Part shown: in pieces, positions 1-7,054 of the stretch
Position numbering within the stretch: position 1 is the stretch's first letter
Layout: every line of letters begins with the position of its first letter
Source: an uncultured Atopobium sp.
GTDB taxonomy: Bacteria; Actinomycetota; Coriobacteriia; Coriobacteriales; Atopobiaceae
Length of the DNA: 61,665 nt
NCBI GenBank assembly: GCA_946997485.1
Contig: CAMPVF010000011.1
Span: 1-61,665, forward strand
Direction: 5' to 3'
The notes under the pieces: model-generated
What the model was told of the DNA's origin: nothing
What the model saw: the letters and a program-made list of their open reading frames with translations, nothing else
Database searches by the model: none
Program-made: the position numbers and the translations under genes

Positions 1-881
1 TTTTTCCCGCACACGCGGGGGTGATCCCACAAGCTACTCCACTCATTTATATGAGCCTAAGTTTTTCCCGCACACGCGGGGGTGATCCCTTTTTGACTTA
101 GTGAATGACTGCGGTTATGGAGTTTTTCCCGCACACGCGGGGGTGATCCCACAAGCTACTCCACTCATTTATATGAGTTTGAGTTTTTCCCGCACACGCG
201 GGGGTGATCCTAAAAAACGGAAATGCAAGACGTAAGCTGCGCGGTTTTTCCCGCACACGCGGGGGTGATCCCTTAGCGTCGGGCGTCTCGGTTGCCGCTT
301 TTGGGTTTTTCCCGCACACGCGGGGGTGATCCTTCCACCAGTCTTGGCGCGTGCCGTAAAAGTGAGTTTTTCCCGCACACGCGGGGGTGATCCTTAAAGA
401 CGGCAAAAAGCGCGTGCTCATTGTTGGTTTTTCCCGCACACGCGGGGGTGATCCTATTGTGCGTTTGACCAAAACGGGCAATTAAAAGTTTTTCCCGCAC
501 ACGCGGGGGTGATCCTAGCAGAAACAGATATTCATATTCTTGTTACTGGTTTTTCCCGCACACGCGGGGGTGATCCTGAGCGCAACAATAACAACAACAC
601 CACCTATGAGTTTTTCCCGCACACGCGGGGGTGATCCTCCAACGTCATATAAAGTATATGGTAGTGGCGGGTTTTTCCCGCACACGCGGGGGTGATCCCA
701 AAAGACAAGACAGGCGGCAAGGATAAAGCTAGTTTTTCCCGCACACGCGGGGGTGATCCCCAGTACATGGAGCAGATTAACAATTTCGCGGCGTTTTTCC
801 CGCACACGCGGGGGTGATCCCAAAATGCACGTAAAACACGTCCCACGCTACAGGTTTTTCCCGCATACGCGGGGGTAGATC
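1..881 (+). CRISPR. Type I-E-like CRISPR array, 15 repeats and 14 spacers (leader end outside window)
   Basis: Repeats of 28 identical bases recur with an exact 61-base period (61, 122, 183 ... 854), separated by 33-base unique stretches. The first repeat is cut by the window edge. The repeat core is a CCCGC...GCGGG palindrome of the type I-E class, and the plus orientation (G-T5-CCC at the start, GTGATCC at the end) matches canonical I-E repeats of Actinobacteria. The last repeat (854-881) is degenerate: it has CATACG in place of CACACG and GTAGATC at its end. This marks the trailer, so the leader and oldest-to-newest order run from right to left and the cas genes should lie left of position 1. 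No cas gene is in the window. All 14 spacers start with C or T, so the true unit is probably 29+32. Spacers 1 (28-60) and 3 (150-182) are near duplicates. Confidence 0.97.
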
Positions 882-1128
882 TGGAAATGTAGATATAAAT
901 TCGCGTCATTATTTTACTATTACTAAAATAGTCCTATACAGGTAAGCAACTGAATAAACTTGCTGAAAGCATGCATTTCACAGCAATGTTTTTATTCACA
1001 ACTGTTAGAAAGCCTACTCGATGAAAACCGCAACACTTACAACGCGTAGTTTTAATATTACCAGTTAGCCGTTTTCGAAAGCGGCGTAGCAACCTTGCTA
1101 CTAAACAAACGCTCTAGTTTAATTAACA
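882..1128. other. Spacer between CRISPR trailer and GntR gene; no gene seen
   Basis: There is no plausible reading frame. Two inverted repeats are visible near the 3' end of the GntR gene: GCCG...CGGC around 1067-1084, and GTAGCAA/TTGCTAC at 1086-1101. Either could be a weak transcript end for the minus-strand operon, but neither has a U-tract on the minus strand. Confidence 0.5.
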
Positions 1129-1839
1129 CTAAAGAACGAACTGATAGCGACTTCCAACATAATACTGTTTACCAATCGATAAAGGGTTTTGTTTTTGATC
1201 AAGAAATAAAATATGAAGATATAGAAGAGCAGCACGCAGGTTAATCTCTAGATTATGTGATTGCTCTATATCCGCATTTACTGCTTTTATTGCGCACTCA
1301 TGAGTGTTTTTCGGGTAAACGCCATATAGAGATTTCAGTGTCATAAATAAAGACTTGTCCTCAAGATCAGCTGAAAACAGATCTTTGAATTTTTCGTAAG
1401 GGAAAAATAGGTTCTCTTCAAAAATAGGTGTACCATTAGCCGTTCTTATTCGTTTAATATGGAGAAGCAGTGCATCTTTAGGAAGTCGTAAAAAAACGCG
1501 TTCATTCTCTCTAGCGGGAACAATCTGACGAGAAACGACATGCGCCCCAGGCTCAGCATTAACATCTGCACATAGAGTGCTAAAAGGCTTTACAATATTT
1601 GACTGTAAAAAAGTATGATTCATGTGTTGAGATGCAACAAAGGTACCTCTTCCTTGATGCTTTACGAGATACCCATTGACACAAAGGTTTTCTATTGCCC
1701 TTCTAATAGTAATTCGGCTAACACTATACTTATCTATGAGCTCTTTTTCAGTCGGGAGCATTTGACCTTCGTACAGCTCACCATTATCTATCGCCGCTTG
1801 GATATTCTCATAAATTTGTTGGTACAGGGGAACTGCCAT
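1129..1839 (-). CDS. GntR/HutC-family regulator of the adjacent PTS operon
   Basis: A 236-residue transcription factor. An N-terminal winged helix-turn-helix (about residues 1-70, with PLYQQIYENIQ, LPTEKELIDKYSVSRITIRRAI and GRGTFV motifs of the GntR family) is followed by a UTRA ligand-binding domain of the HutC subfamily. HutC members usually sense a sugar phosphate or similar effector and are local repressors. It is the last gene of the operon that starts with the PTS IIA at 6285. I chose the ATG at 1839, which lies one base after the TGA of the upstream HAD gene and suggests translational coupling. A GTG at 1854 is an alternative that adds five residues. The perfect palindrome at 6380-6398 is its likely operator. 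Confidence 0.88.
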   Translation of the reverse strand: MAVPLYQQIYENIQAAIDNGELYEGQMLPTEKELIDKYSVSRITIRRAIENLCVNGYLVKHQGRGTFVASQHMNHTFLQSNIVKPFSTLCADVNAEPGAHVVSRQIVPARENERVFLRLPKDALLLHIKRIRTANGTPIFEENLFFPYEKFKDLFSADLEDKSLFMTLKSLYGVYPKNTHECAIKAVNADIEQSHNLEINLRAALLYLHILFLDQKQNPLSIGKQYYVGSRYQFVL

Positions 1840-1840
1840 G

Positions 1841-2530
1841 TCATTTACGCTCACAATTTGTGTAGTTGTATTTTAAGAACTTTTCTCCATCATTATGCTT
1901 GATATATGACAAAATATCAAGCAAATTCTCAATGGCTACACCGCTATTAGGCTGTGTTGATTGATCATTTGTATACTGTGATAATCTAACGACTCGCGCA
2001 TCACTTGCATTGGCCGCCGTAATCCCTAAGGAAGAATCTTCTACAATTAAGCATTGCTTGGCTGTTACATGTAACGCTCTTATTGCCCGAAGATATATCT
2101 CTGGAGATGGCTTATTTTGGGAACACTGAGTCCCACTAATTACATAATCAACGAAATGATCTATCTTGTTGGCATGCAAAAAGTTAGAAATTATAGTTGG
2201 TTCAGAAGAAGAACACACTGCTATTAGAATGCCGCTATTCTTTAATGTCGCAAATACATCATATACTTGAGGATTTCCATAGCCTAAGTAATCAATTGGA
2301 TTCTTTGCGCAGTATTTCCTATATTGTGAATGTAATTCTTCTCTCAAATCAGTGTCTTCTGGTACTAAAGTCTCCCATATAGCGCGTTCATTAAAACCTG
2401 TAAACTCCATGGAACAACGTGGCGAATATTTCACCTTTTGCAGGAATTTACTACGTCTATTCTTGTAAAATCTCTCCGAGTCAATAAGTACGCCATCCAT
2501 ATCAAAAAGTACTGCTTTTATAGCCTCCAC
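1841..2530 (-). CDS. HAD-superfamily phosphatase (beta-phosphoglucomutase-like)
   Basis: A 229-residue HAD subfamily IA hydrolase. The nucleophile motif FDMDGVLIDSE lies at the N-terminus, a CSSSEPT motif II sits near the middle, and VEDSSLGITAA (motif III/IV) near residue 170. Such enzymes dephosphorylate or isomerise small phosphosugars in the cytoplasm. Its place between the deglycase and the GntR gene suggests it acts on a phosphorylated intermediate of the imported sugar; the substrate is inferred only. I chose GTG at 2530 because GGAGG lies five bases before it. A GTG at 2545 is in frame but has no ribosome site. Confidence 0.8.
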   Translation of the reverse strand: MEAIKAVLFDMDGVLIDSERFYKNRRSKFLQKVKYSPRCSMEFTGFNERAIWETLVPEDTDLREELHSQYRKYCAKNPIDYLGYGNPQVYDVFATLKNSGILIAVCSSSEPTIISNFLHANKIDHFVDYVISGTQCSQNKPSPEIYLRAIRALHVTAKQCLIVEDSSLGITAANASDARVVRLSQYTNDQSTQPNSGVAIENLLDILSYIKHNDGEKFLKYNYTNCERK

Positions 2531-2611
2531 ATATCCTCCAAACACATCATGACCAGAGGGGAAAGCTACCTCTCCCCTCTGTCATTAATTCAAAATGCTT
2601 GCGGCGCGCTA

Positions 2612-3598
2612 TTAGTAATTAAGTTTCCACATATAACGGCGTAATGTAAGCGGATGTTGACGTTCTGCAGATAAAGCTTCAGCATAAGTTCTAAAAACTG
2701 CAGTGTGAATAAATGGATTGAAGAATGTAACAACACTAGGGTCAATTTCAGATCCAATACCATAGTCTTTAGCATCAACAACTGCAACCTTCGCATCGAA
2801 ACGTTTAAGAAACTCAAGTGCTCTAGCATCGATACTGCGAGTTTTCCCTTCGTTCATCATAAGGACAAACGGAACGCCTTTCTGAACAATCTCAAATGGC
2901 CCATGGAAGAACTCTCCCGAGTGGAAGCTACCAGAATTAACCCATTGCATTTCCATCATGAGACAAATTGAACTAGAATATGCCACCTGAGCAGAAGCTC
3001 CAGAACTCATATAGTAAATAACTTCACTGTCTTTAAATTTTTCGCCGAATTCAGCTGCAAATTTTCTGCCAAGTGCTGAAGACTTCTCACCAAGGTCGAA
3101 GATTTTATCAAAACCAGTTTTCATTTCATCATATAACTCGCAGCCTTCAATCTGATTAGAGAATTCAACTGCTAGAGCCATTGCATAGCCCATTTTTTCG
3201 AGCTTAGCTGCATAATTTTTTTGGAAACCATGGACGATTGTATAATCTGCATGTTCAGTTAGTGGCGAACCAGCTGTTCGTGTTAAGGCAATAACAATTG
3301 CTCCTTTAGCCTTAGCAACAGAAACGGCATGAACCGACTCGGGCGTATTCCCACCTAAAGACGCAGCAATTACAACACTACTTGCTCCCAACCATTCCGG
3401 TGTGTCATTGTTAAATTCTGAAGCAGTGAAATGATAGCTACGGATTGTCTTAGCAGTGCTTCTTAAAAAATAGTATCCGGGATATAGTTCAGAGAAAGAT
3501 GCGCCACATCCGACGTAAACGATTTCCTTTATAGGATGTTGTGACAAAATATCTGTAACAATTTCTTTTACTAATGAGAGTGTAATTCCATTATCCAT
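2612..3598 (-). CDS. SIS-domain sugar-phosphate deglycase/isomerase, FrlB-like
   Basis: 328 residues with two SIS domains. The first contains GCGASFSE and ASLGGNTPES. The second contains YYMSSGASAQ and the stretch SGEFFHGPFEIV followed by GVPFVL. That last block matches the SGEF-HGP-EIVEPGVPF block I know from FrlB/GfrF fructoselysine- and glucoselysine-6-phosphate deglycases, and the C-terminal RRYM(W/G)KL.Y ending also fits. The family splits phosphorylated Amadori products into a hexose 6-phosphate and an amine. The gene lies in a mannose-family PTS operon, as the gfr genes of Salmonella do. AgaS or GlmS-like isomerase is the alternative. An AGAGG ribosome site lies seven bases before the ATG. 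Confidence 0.75.
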   Translation of the reverse strand: MDNGITLSLVKEIVTDILSQHPIKEIVYVGCGASFSELYPGYYFLRSTAKTIRSYHFTASEFNNDTPEWLGASSVVIAASLGGNTPESVHAVSVAKAKGAIVIALTRTAGSPLTEHADYTIVHGFQKNYAAKLEKMGYAMALAVEFSNQIEGCELYDEMKTGFDKIFDLGEKSSALGRKFAAEFGEKFKDSEVIYYMSSGASAQVAYSSSICLMMEMQWVNSGSFHSGEFFHGPFEIVQKGVPFVLMMNEGKTRSIDARALEFLKRFDAKVAVVDAKDYGIGSEIDPSVVTFFNPFIHTAVFRTYAEALSAERQHPLTLRRYMWKLNY

Positions 3599-3678
3599 TT
3601 TAAAACCTCTTTATATCTGATAGTAATTGATAAAATTTCCAGTGATGCATGCAGCGCTTGCAGAATAAGACAAAGTAT

Positions 3679-4518
3679 TTATGCAAAGATGCCAGCAACA
3701 CTTAAAACAAGACCACCAATAATACATATGGTTAACAACCAACCAGTTTTAACTCCTTTTCTAATGAGATAAAACATGAGCATGGTAATAGCAAGTGGCA
3801 ACATCTTTGGAAATATGCCATCAAAGATAGCCTGGAGGTTATTTGCATCGCCAGGAAGTACTAAAGGTGTTGTAACATTTACTAATGTGGCCACCATTCC
3901 GCCAATTGCCATAAGGCCGACTATGCCACAAGCATACATAACCTTGCTCATGATATTACTGCTCTGCAACTTTTGAAGGTAAGAATTACCCATCTCATAT
4001 CCAAATTTACCGGCATACCATGTAATAGGGACTGATGTCGCAATTGAGATGATCATAGCAAGAATCGGCCCCATTATTGAGCCTTGAGCAGCAAGAGATG
4101 CACCTAGGCCAAAAGCAATAACACGAATAGTGCCTTGGAAAAATGAGTCGCCAATTCCCGATAGTGGACCCATGAGCGAAGTTTTAACAGCGGTGATTGT
4201 CTCTGGGTCAAAATGCTCTGGATCGCGTGCATACTCCTCTTCCATAGACGATGCTAGGCCAAGGACAAAAGCGCTTGTTTGGGGCGTGCAGTTATAAAAC
4301 GCCATATGGCGCTTATAAGCCTCTTTGCGCTTTTCTACCTGTTGAGGATCATCTTTATCCGGGTATAAGCGGTCGATTGTAGGAGCGATACCATATAAGA
4401 AGCCAAGGTTCATTTGGCGCTCATAATTCCAGGAATTCTGAATTGCCCATGACCTCCAAAAGAATTGGCTGTAACGCTTTTTGCAAGTTATTTGTTGGTT
4501 GTGAGTGTTATTAGCCAT
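3679..4518 (-). CDS. PTS mannose-family transporter subunit IID
   Basis: 279 residues, the usual length for EIID. It contains the family blocks RSWAIQNSWNYERQMNLGF, FYNCTPQTSAFVLGL and KTSLMGPLSGIGDSFFQGT, followed by several membrane spans and a short hydrophobic C-terminus. With IIC it forms the membrane channel that imports and phosphorylates the sugar. An AAGGAG ribosome site precedes the ATG, and the IIC stop lies 12 bases upstream. Confidence 0.95.
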   Translation of the reverse strand: MANNTHNQQITCKKRYSQFFWRSWAIQNSWNYERQMNLGFLYGIAPTIDRLYPDKDDPQQVEKRKEAYKRHMAFYNCTPQTSAFVLGLASSMEEEYARDPEHFDPETITAVKTSLMGPLSGIGDSFFQGTIRVIAFGLGASLAAQGSIMGPILAMIISIATSVPITWYAGKFGYEMGNSYLQKLQSSNIMSKVMYACGIVGLMAIGGMVATLVNVTTPLVLPGDANNLQAIFDGIFPKMLPLAITMLMFYLIRKGVKTGWLLTICIIGGLVLSVAGIFA

Positions 4519-4530
4519 AATACTTTCTCC

Positions 4531-5334
4531 TTAATCCTCATCGTCTTCTAATGGGTCATAGGTATTACCATTGTTTGTATCAACAGCAACGCCTTCTGGC
4601 TTATTAAACTTAATCGGTAAAAGTATTGCAGCGGTAAGAACGCCAAAAATAGAAATAGCGGTAACATTGATATTAAAGTAAGCACATACAAAGAACCCTA
4701 ACAGGAAAAATGCAATCATCTTCCCATTAACCATAAGCGATAAGAGCAATGCTAAACCATAAGCAGTTAACAATTTACTGGCAAGCTTAAGACCAGCTGT
4801 TACCCATGCTGGAATAGACGAAACTATTGTTTGGACGAAATCCGTACCAAGATAAACAGCGCAGAAAATAGGAATAAAATACATGAGAGAATATAAAACT
4901 GTACCCCATATAATGTGATAACCAGTGGCTTTGCTAAATTCTGCATCGTCTATAGCTTTATCAGCGCTGTGTGTTAATGCTGCGATTAGTGTTCTGAATG
5001 CGATACCCAACAGTTGTCCTAAAACAGCTACCGGCACCGCGATAGCAACAGCTGTTTCGGGATCGGTGCCCGTTAATATTGAGAATGCCGTGGCTATAAT
5101 ACCGCCCATAACCATATCGGGTGGCATTGCAGCACCCACATGAACCAAACCCATACTCATTAACTCAATAGTTGCACCCGCAGCTAAACCAGCTGGCAGA
5201 TTGCCTAAAACAAGGCCAACCAAAGCTGATGTAATGAGAGGTTGTTCACCATTAAGACGGCCAAGTAACCTAGAATCTAGAATTGCATAAACACCTATGA
5301 GTCCAATAAGAACTGCTATACCTAGCATGTCCAT
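4531..5334 (-). CDS. PTS mannose-family transporter subunit IIC
   Basis: 267 residues with about eight hydrophobic segments. The conserved EIIC-Man pattern is present: DSRLLGRLNGEQPLI, LVLGNLPAGLAAGATIELMSMG and AMPPDMVMGGI. It is the substrate-binding membrane channel of the transporter. I prefer the ATG at 5334 (nine bases after GAGGAA) over the GTG at 5343, which sits on the ribosome site. The C-terminal tail is acidic (DPLEDDED). Confidence 0.95.
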   Translation of the reverse strand: MDMLGIAVLIGLIGVYAILDSRLLGRLNGEQPLITSALVGLVLGNLPAGLAAGATIELMSMGLVHVGAAMPPDMVMGGIIATAFSILTGTDPETAVAIAVPVAVLGQLLGIAFRTLIAALTHSADKAIDDAEFSKATGYHIIWGTVLYSLMYFIPIFCAVYLGTDFVQTIVSSIPAWVTAGLKLASKLLTAYGLALLLSLMVNGKMIAFFLLGFFVCAYFNINVTAISIFGVLTAAILLPIKFNKPEGVAVDTNNGNTYDPLEDDED

Positions 5335-5389
5335 TATTCTCACTTCCTCTATTTTGTTTTAAGTTAGTTATGAAATGAATAATCCCGTT

Positions 5390-5857
5390 TTATAAACTCG
5401 AAAGTTTGGTTGCTGTGGAGCCCGCTGTTTGTTGAACAACTATCTCAACACCCATTTGAAGTAGCTCCTTAGTATCTGCAATTTGTTCCTCGTTTAAAAA
5501 CACCGATTGTCCAACCTGCAAAGCACCATCAGCATTCGCCGTGGCACCATAATTAACTTCGGAGTATTTCGGGAATTGCTGCATGAACCTAAGTAAGCAT
5601 GAGGTTTTACCAAAAATCATAATGATATTTTCGGCTAAATGCTCGATTTTTGGCATCTTCTCAACTACGCGTTCGACACTAAAAATGTTGAGTGAAATAC
5701 CAGAAGGTTTTGCAAGTTTGAGCACACTCTTCTTGAGGTCGTCCTTTGCGGTATCATCATCAACAATAATGACGCGCTGTGCATCCATAGCCTTAACCCA
5801 ACTTACAATCACTTGTCCGTGTAGTAGGCGGTAATCAAGACGTATTAGTCTAATCAT
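5390..5857 (-). CDS. PTS mannose-family subunit IIB
   Basis: 155 residues, a complete EIIB-Man/Sor domain. RLDYRLLHGQV near the start carries His13, the expected phosphorylated residue. The protein is cytoplasmic and passes phosphate from IIA to the incoming sugar. Its start overlaps the IIA stop by four bases (ATGA), so the two are translationally coupled. Confidence 0.94.
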   Translation of the reverse strand: MIRLIRLDYRLLHGQVIVSWVKAMDAQRVIIVDDDTAKDDLKKSVLKLAKPSGISLNIFSVERVVEKMPKIEHLAENIIMIFGKTSCLLRFMQQFPKYSEVNYGATANADGALQVGQSVFLNEEQIADTKELLQMGVEIVVQQTAGSTATKLSSL

Positions 5858-6285
5858 AAGACATCATCATCCTCAGTAGCAGCTACTTTAATTAATTGCG
5901 AATTACAGTCAATAACACTTTTACAAGATAGCTGTATTAACTCTTCTATATCGTCTTCAGAAAGCAGCTGTAGATCTGATGTCACAAGAGATAAGACTAG
6001 TGGTAAATTCATACCGCATATAAGATGCATTTGAGGATATTCCGGCAGTAGAGTAAGCATATCATTATTAACACTACTTCCTAGCATATCAGTTACCACA
6101 ATAATCTCATCATGTGCTTGGAATGAATTAAAAAGATTGCGAGCTTTTGCAGCCATTCCAGTTTTATCATCACGCAGCAGCATTAGCACATAAACATTGC
6201 GTAGTTCTCCCACTATCATCTCTAAGCTATCGTGCATCCCATCGGCTAATGCTCCATGCGAAGCCAAAACTATGCGTAACACCAC
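5854..6285 (-). CDS. PTS mannose-family subunit IIA; first gene of the operon
   Basis: 143 residues of the EIIA-Man fold. The N-terminal RIVLASHGALADGM contains His10, the phospho-acceptor from HPr. IIA and IIB are separate proteins rather than a IIAB fusion. The start is GTG at 6285 or the next GTG at 6282, just after a strong GGGGAGGTGA ribosome site. It opens the leftward operon IIA-IIB-IIC-IID-deglycase-HAD-GntR. A palindromic operator lies about 95 bases upstream of it. Confidence 0.92.
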   Translation of the reverse strand: MVLRIVLASHGALADGMHDSLEMIVGELRNVYVLMLLRDDKTGMAAKARNLFNSFQAHDEIIVVTDMLGSSVNNDMLTLLPEYPQMHLICGMNLPLVLSLVTSDLQLLSEDDIEELIQLSCKSVIDCNSQLIKVAATEDDDVL

Positions 6286-6379
6286 TCACCTCCCCACGGT
6301 CACCCTGATTATGAAGACAACATCTGTATAAGCGCTATATTTACCCATACATGTTAAGCATCTCCTTTTAGATACATCG

Positions 6380-6398
6380 TATACGTATCATACGTATA
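6380..6398. promoter_or_regulatory. Perfect palindromic operator upstream of the PTS operon (predicted GntR site)
   Basis: TATACGTATCATACGTATA is a 9-1-9 perfect inverted repeat. GntR/HutC regulators bind short palindromes of this size, and the operon encodes one. A TAATAT hexamer on the minus strand (6396-6401) overlaps the site edge and could be a -10 box, so binding would block the promoter. No good -35 is seen. Regulator assignment is inference. Confidence 0.65.
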
Positions 6399-6515
6399 TT
6401 ACCTTTGTTAGGATCAGAGTAGCATAAAAGTTAAATTTTGGGTAGAAAAATTAAAATTTTTTAGGCAATAGGTTGGTTTCGGCTTATGACCGTTACGTTT
6501 CGTTAATTTCAAAGG

Positions 6516-6581
6516 TTAGTAGAACACGATGCAGGGCACTACGTACGGTTCCAAGACTTAGTAGAACACTAAGTAGAACAC
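6516..6581. repeat. Three copies of a 12-base direct repeat (T/T-A-AGTAGAACAC type)
   Basis: TTAGTAGAACAC occurs at 6516-6527 and 6558-6569, and TAAGTAGAACAC follows directly at 6570-6581. The tandem pair also forms a CTTAG/CTAAG inverted repeat. The stretch lies in the roughly 700-base gap between the PTS operon and clpB. The rest of that gap (6400-6866) holds no gene I can support. Function is unknown: operator-like iterons or remnant DNA. Confidence 0.5.
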
Positions 6582-6866
6582 ATAGTTCGACCCTCAAAAA
6601 TTTTTCGGCTGAATTTTTGGCTGAAATTGTACAAAATACCCACTTTGGCACGAGGTAAACCGCGCCTGAAGGCAAGCCGGCTGTGTCTTGCTTGGTAGCG
6701 TTTTGCATTTCCGCAGGTAGTGCGTTTGTTAACTTATTTAACAAAGTGGCACAGTGAGCACATTTGGGCGATTTTGAGCCCCAACCTCGTGTCAAAGTAG
6801 GGTTTTTGTCCAATTTTGTTCAATATTTTTGCCGAAAAATTGCTGTGCTACGTGAAAAGCTGCTAA

Positions 6867-6906
6867 AAGAAAAAAACCACGGGGCGTGGGGGCGCCTCGT
6901 GGTTTT
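6867..6906 (-). terminator. Rho-independent terminator after clpB
   Basis: A 14-base stem pairs 6873-6886 (AAAACCACGGGGCG) with 6893-6906, with one G-U pair and a six-base loop. On the minus strand it is followed by a run of seven T. It lies about 150 bases past the clpB stop. The T-run on the other side is weaker, so it may act in both directions. Confidence 0.85.
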
Positions 6907-7054
6907 GTATGGCAGACCAAATTTGAAAGGTAGTTACGCGCGCGTTTCAGCGCGATGTGCGGTGTTTGCGCATCATGCTCGCGCGGCATATGCGCAGGTC
7001 ACAATGCCAGCGGCGGGTGTAGTGCCAACATTACATGCGACAGCAGCACCAGGG

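Noticed and set aside
1..881. cas genes or a leader within the window
   Set aside because: The trailer repeat is on the right and the array runs off the left edge; no cas motif is present at 882-6300.
1..881. Self-targeting spacers against the island at 51-61 kb
   Set aside because: No obvious match was seen by eye, but a full search could not be run; this is not evidence of absence.
98..909. Several 69-127 aa open frames on the minus strand in the CRISPR array, all repeating ITPACAGKT or SPPRVREK
   Set aside because: They are translations of the CRISPR repeats, a known artefact, with no ribosome sites.
6493..6989. Frames of 65-106 codons in the PTS-clpB gap
   Set aside because: No ribosome site, no known motif, and they overlap the clpB terminator or the repeat cluster.
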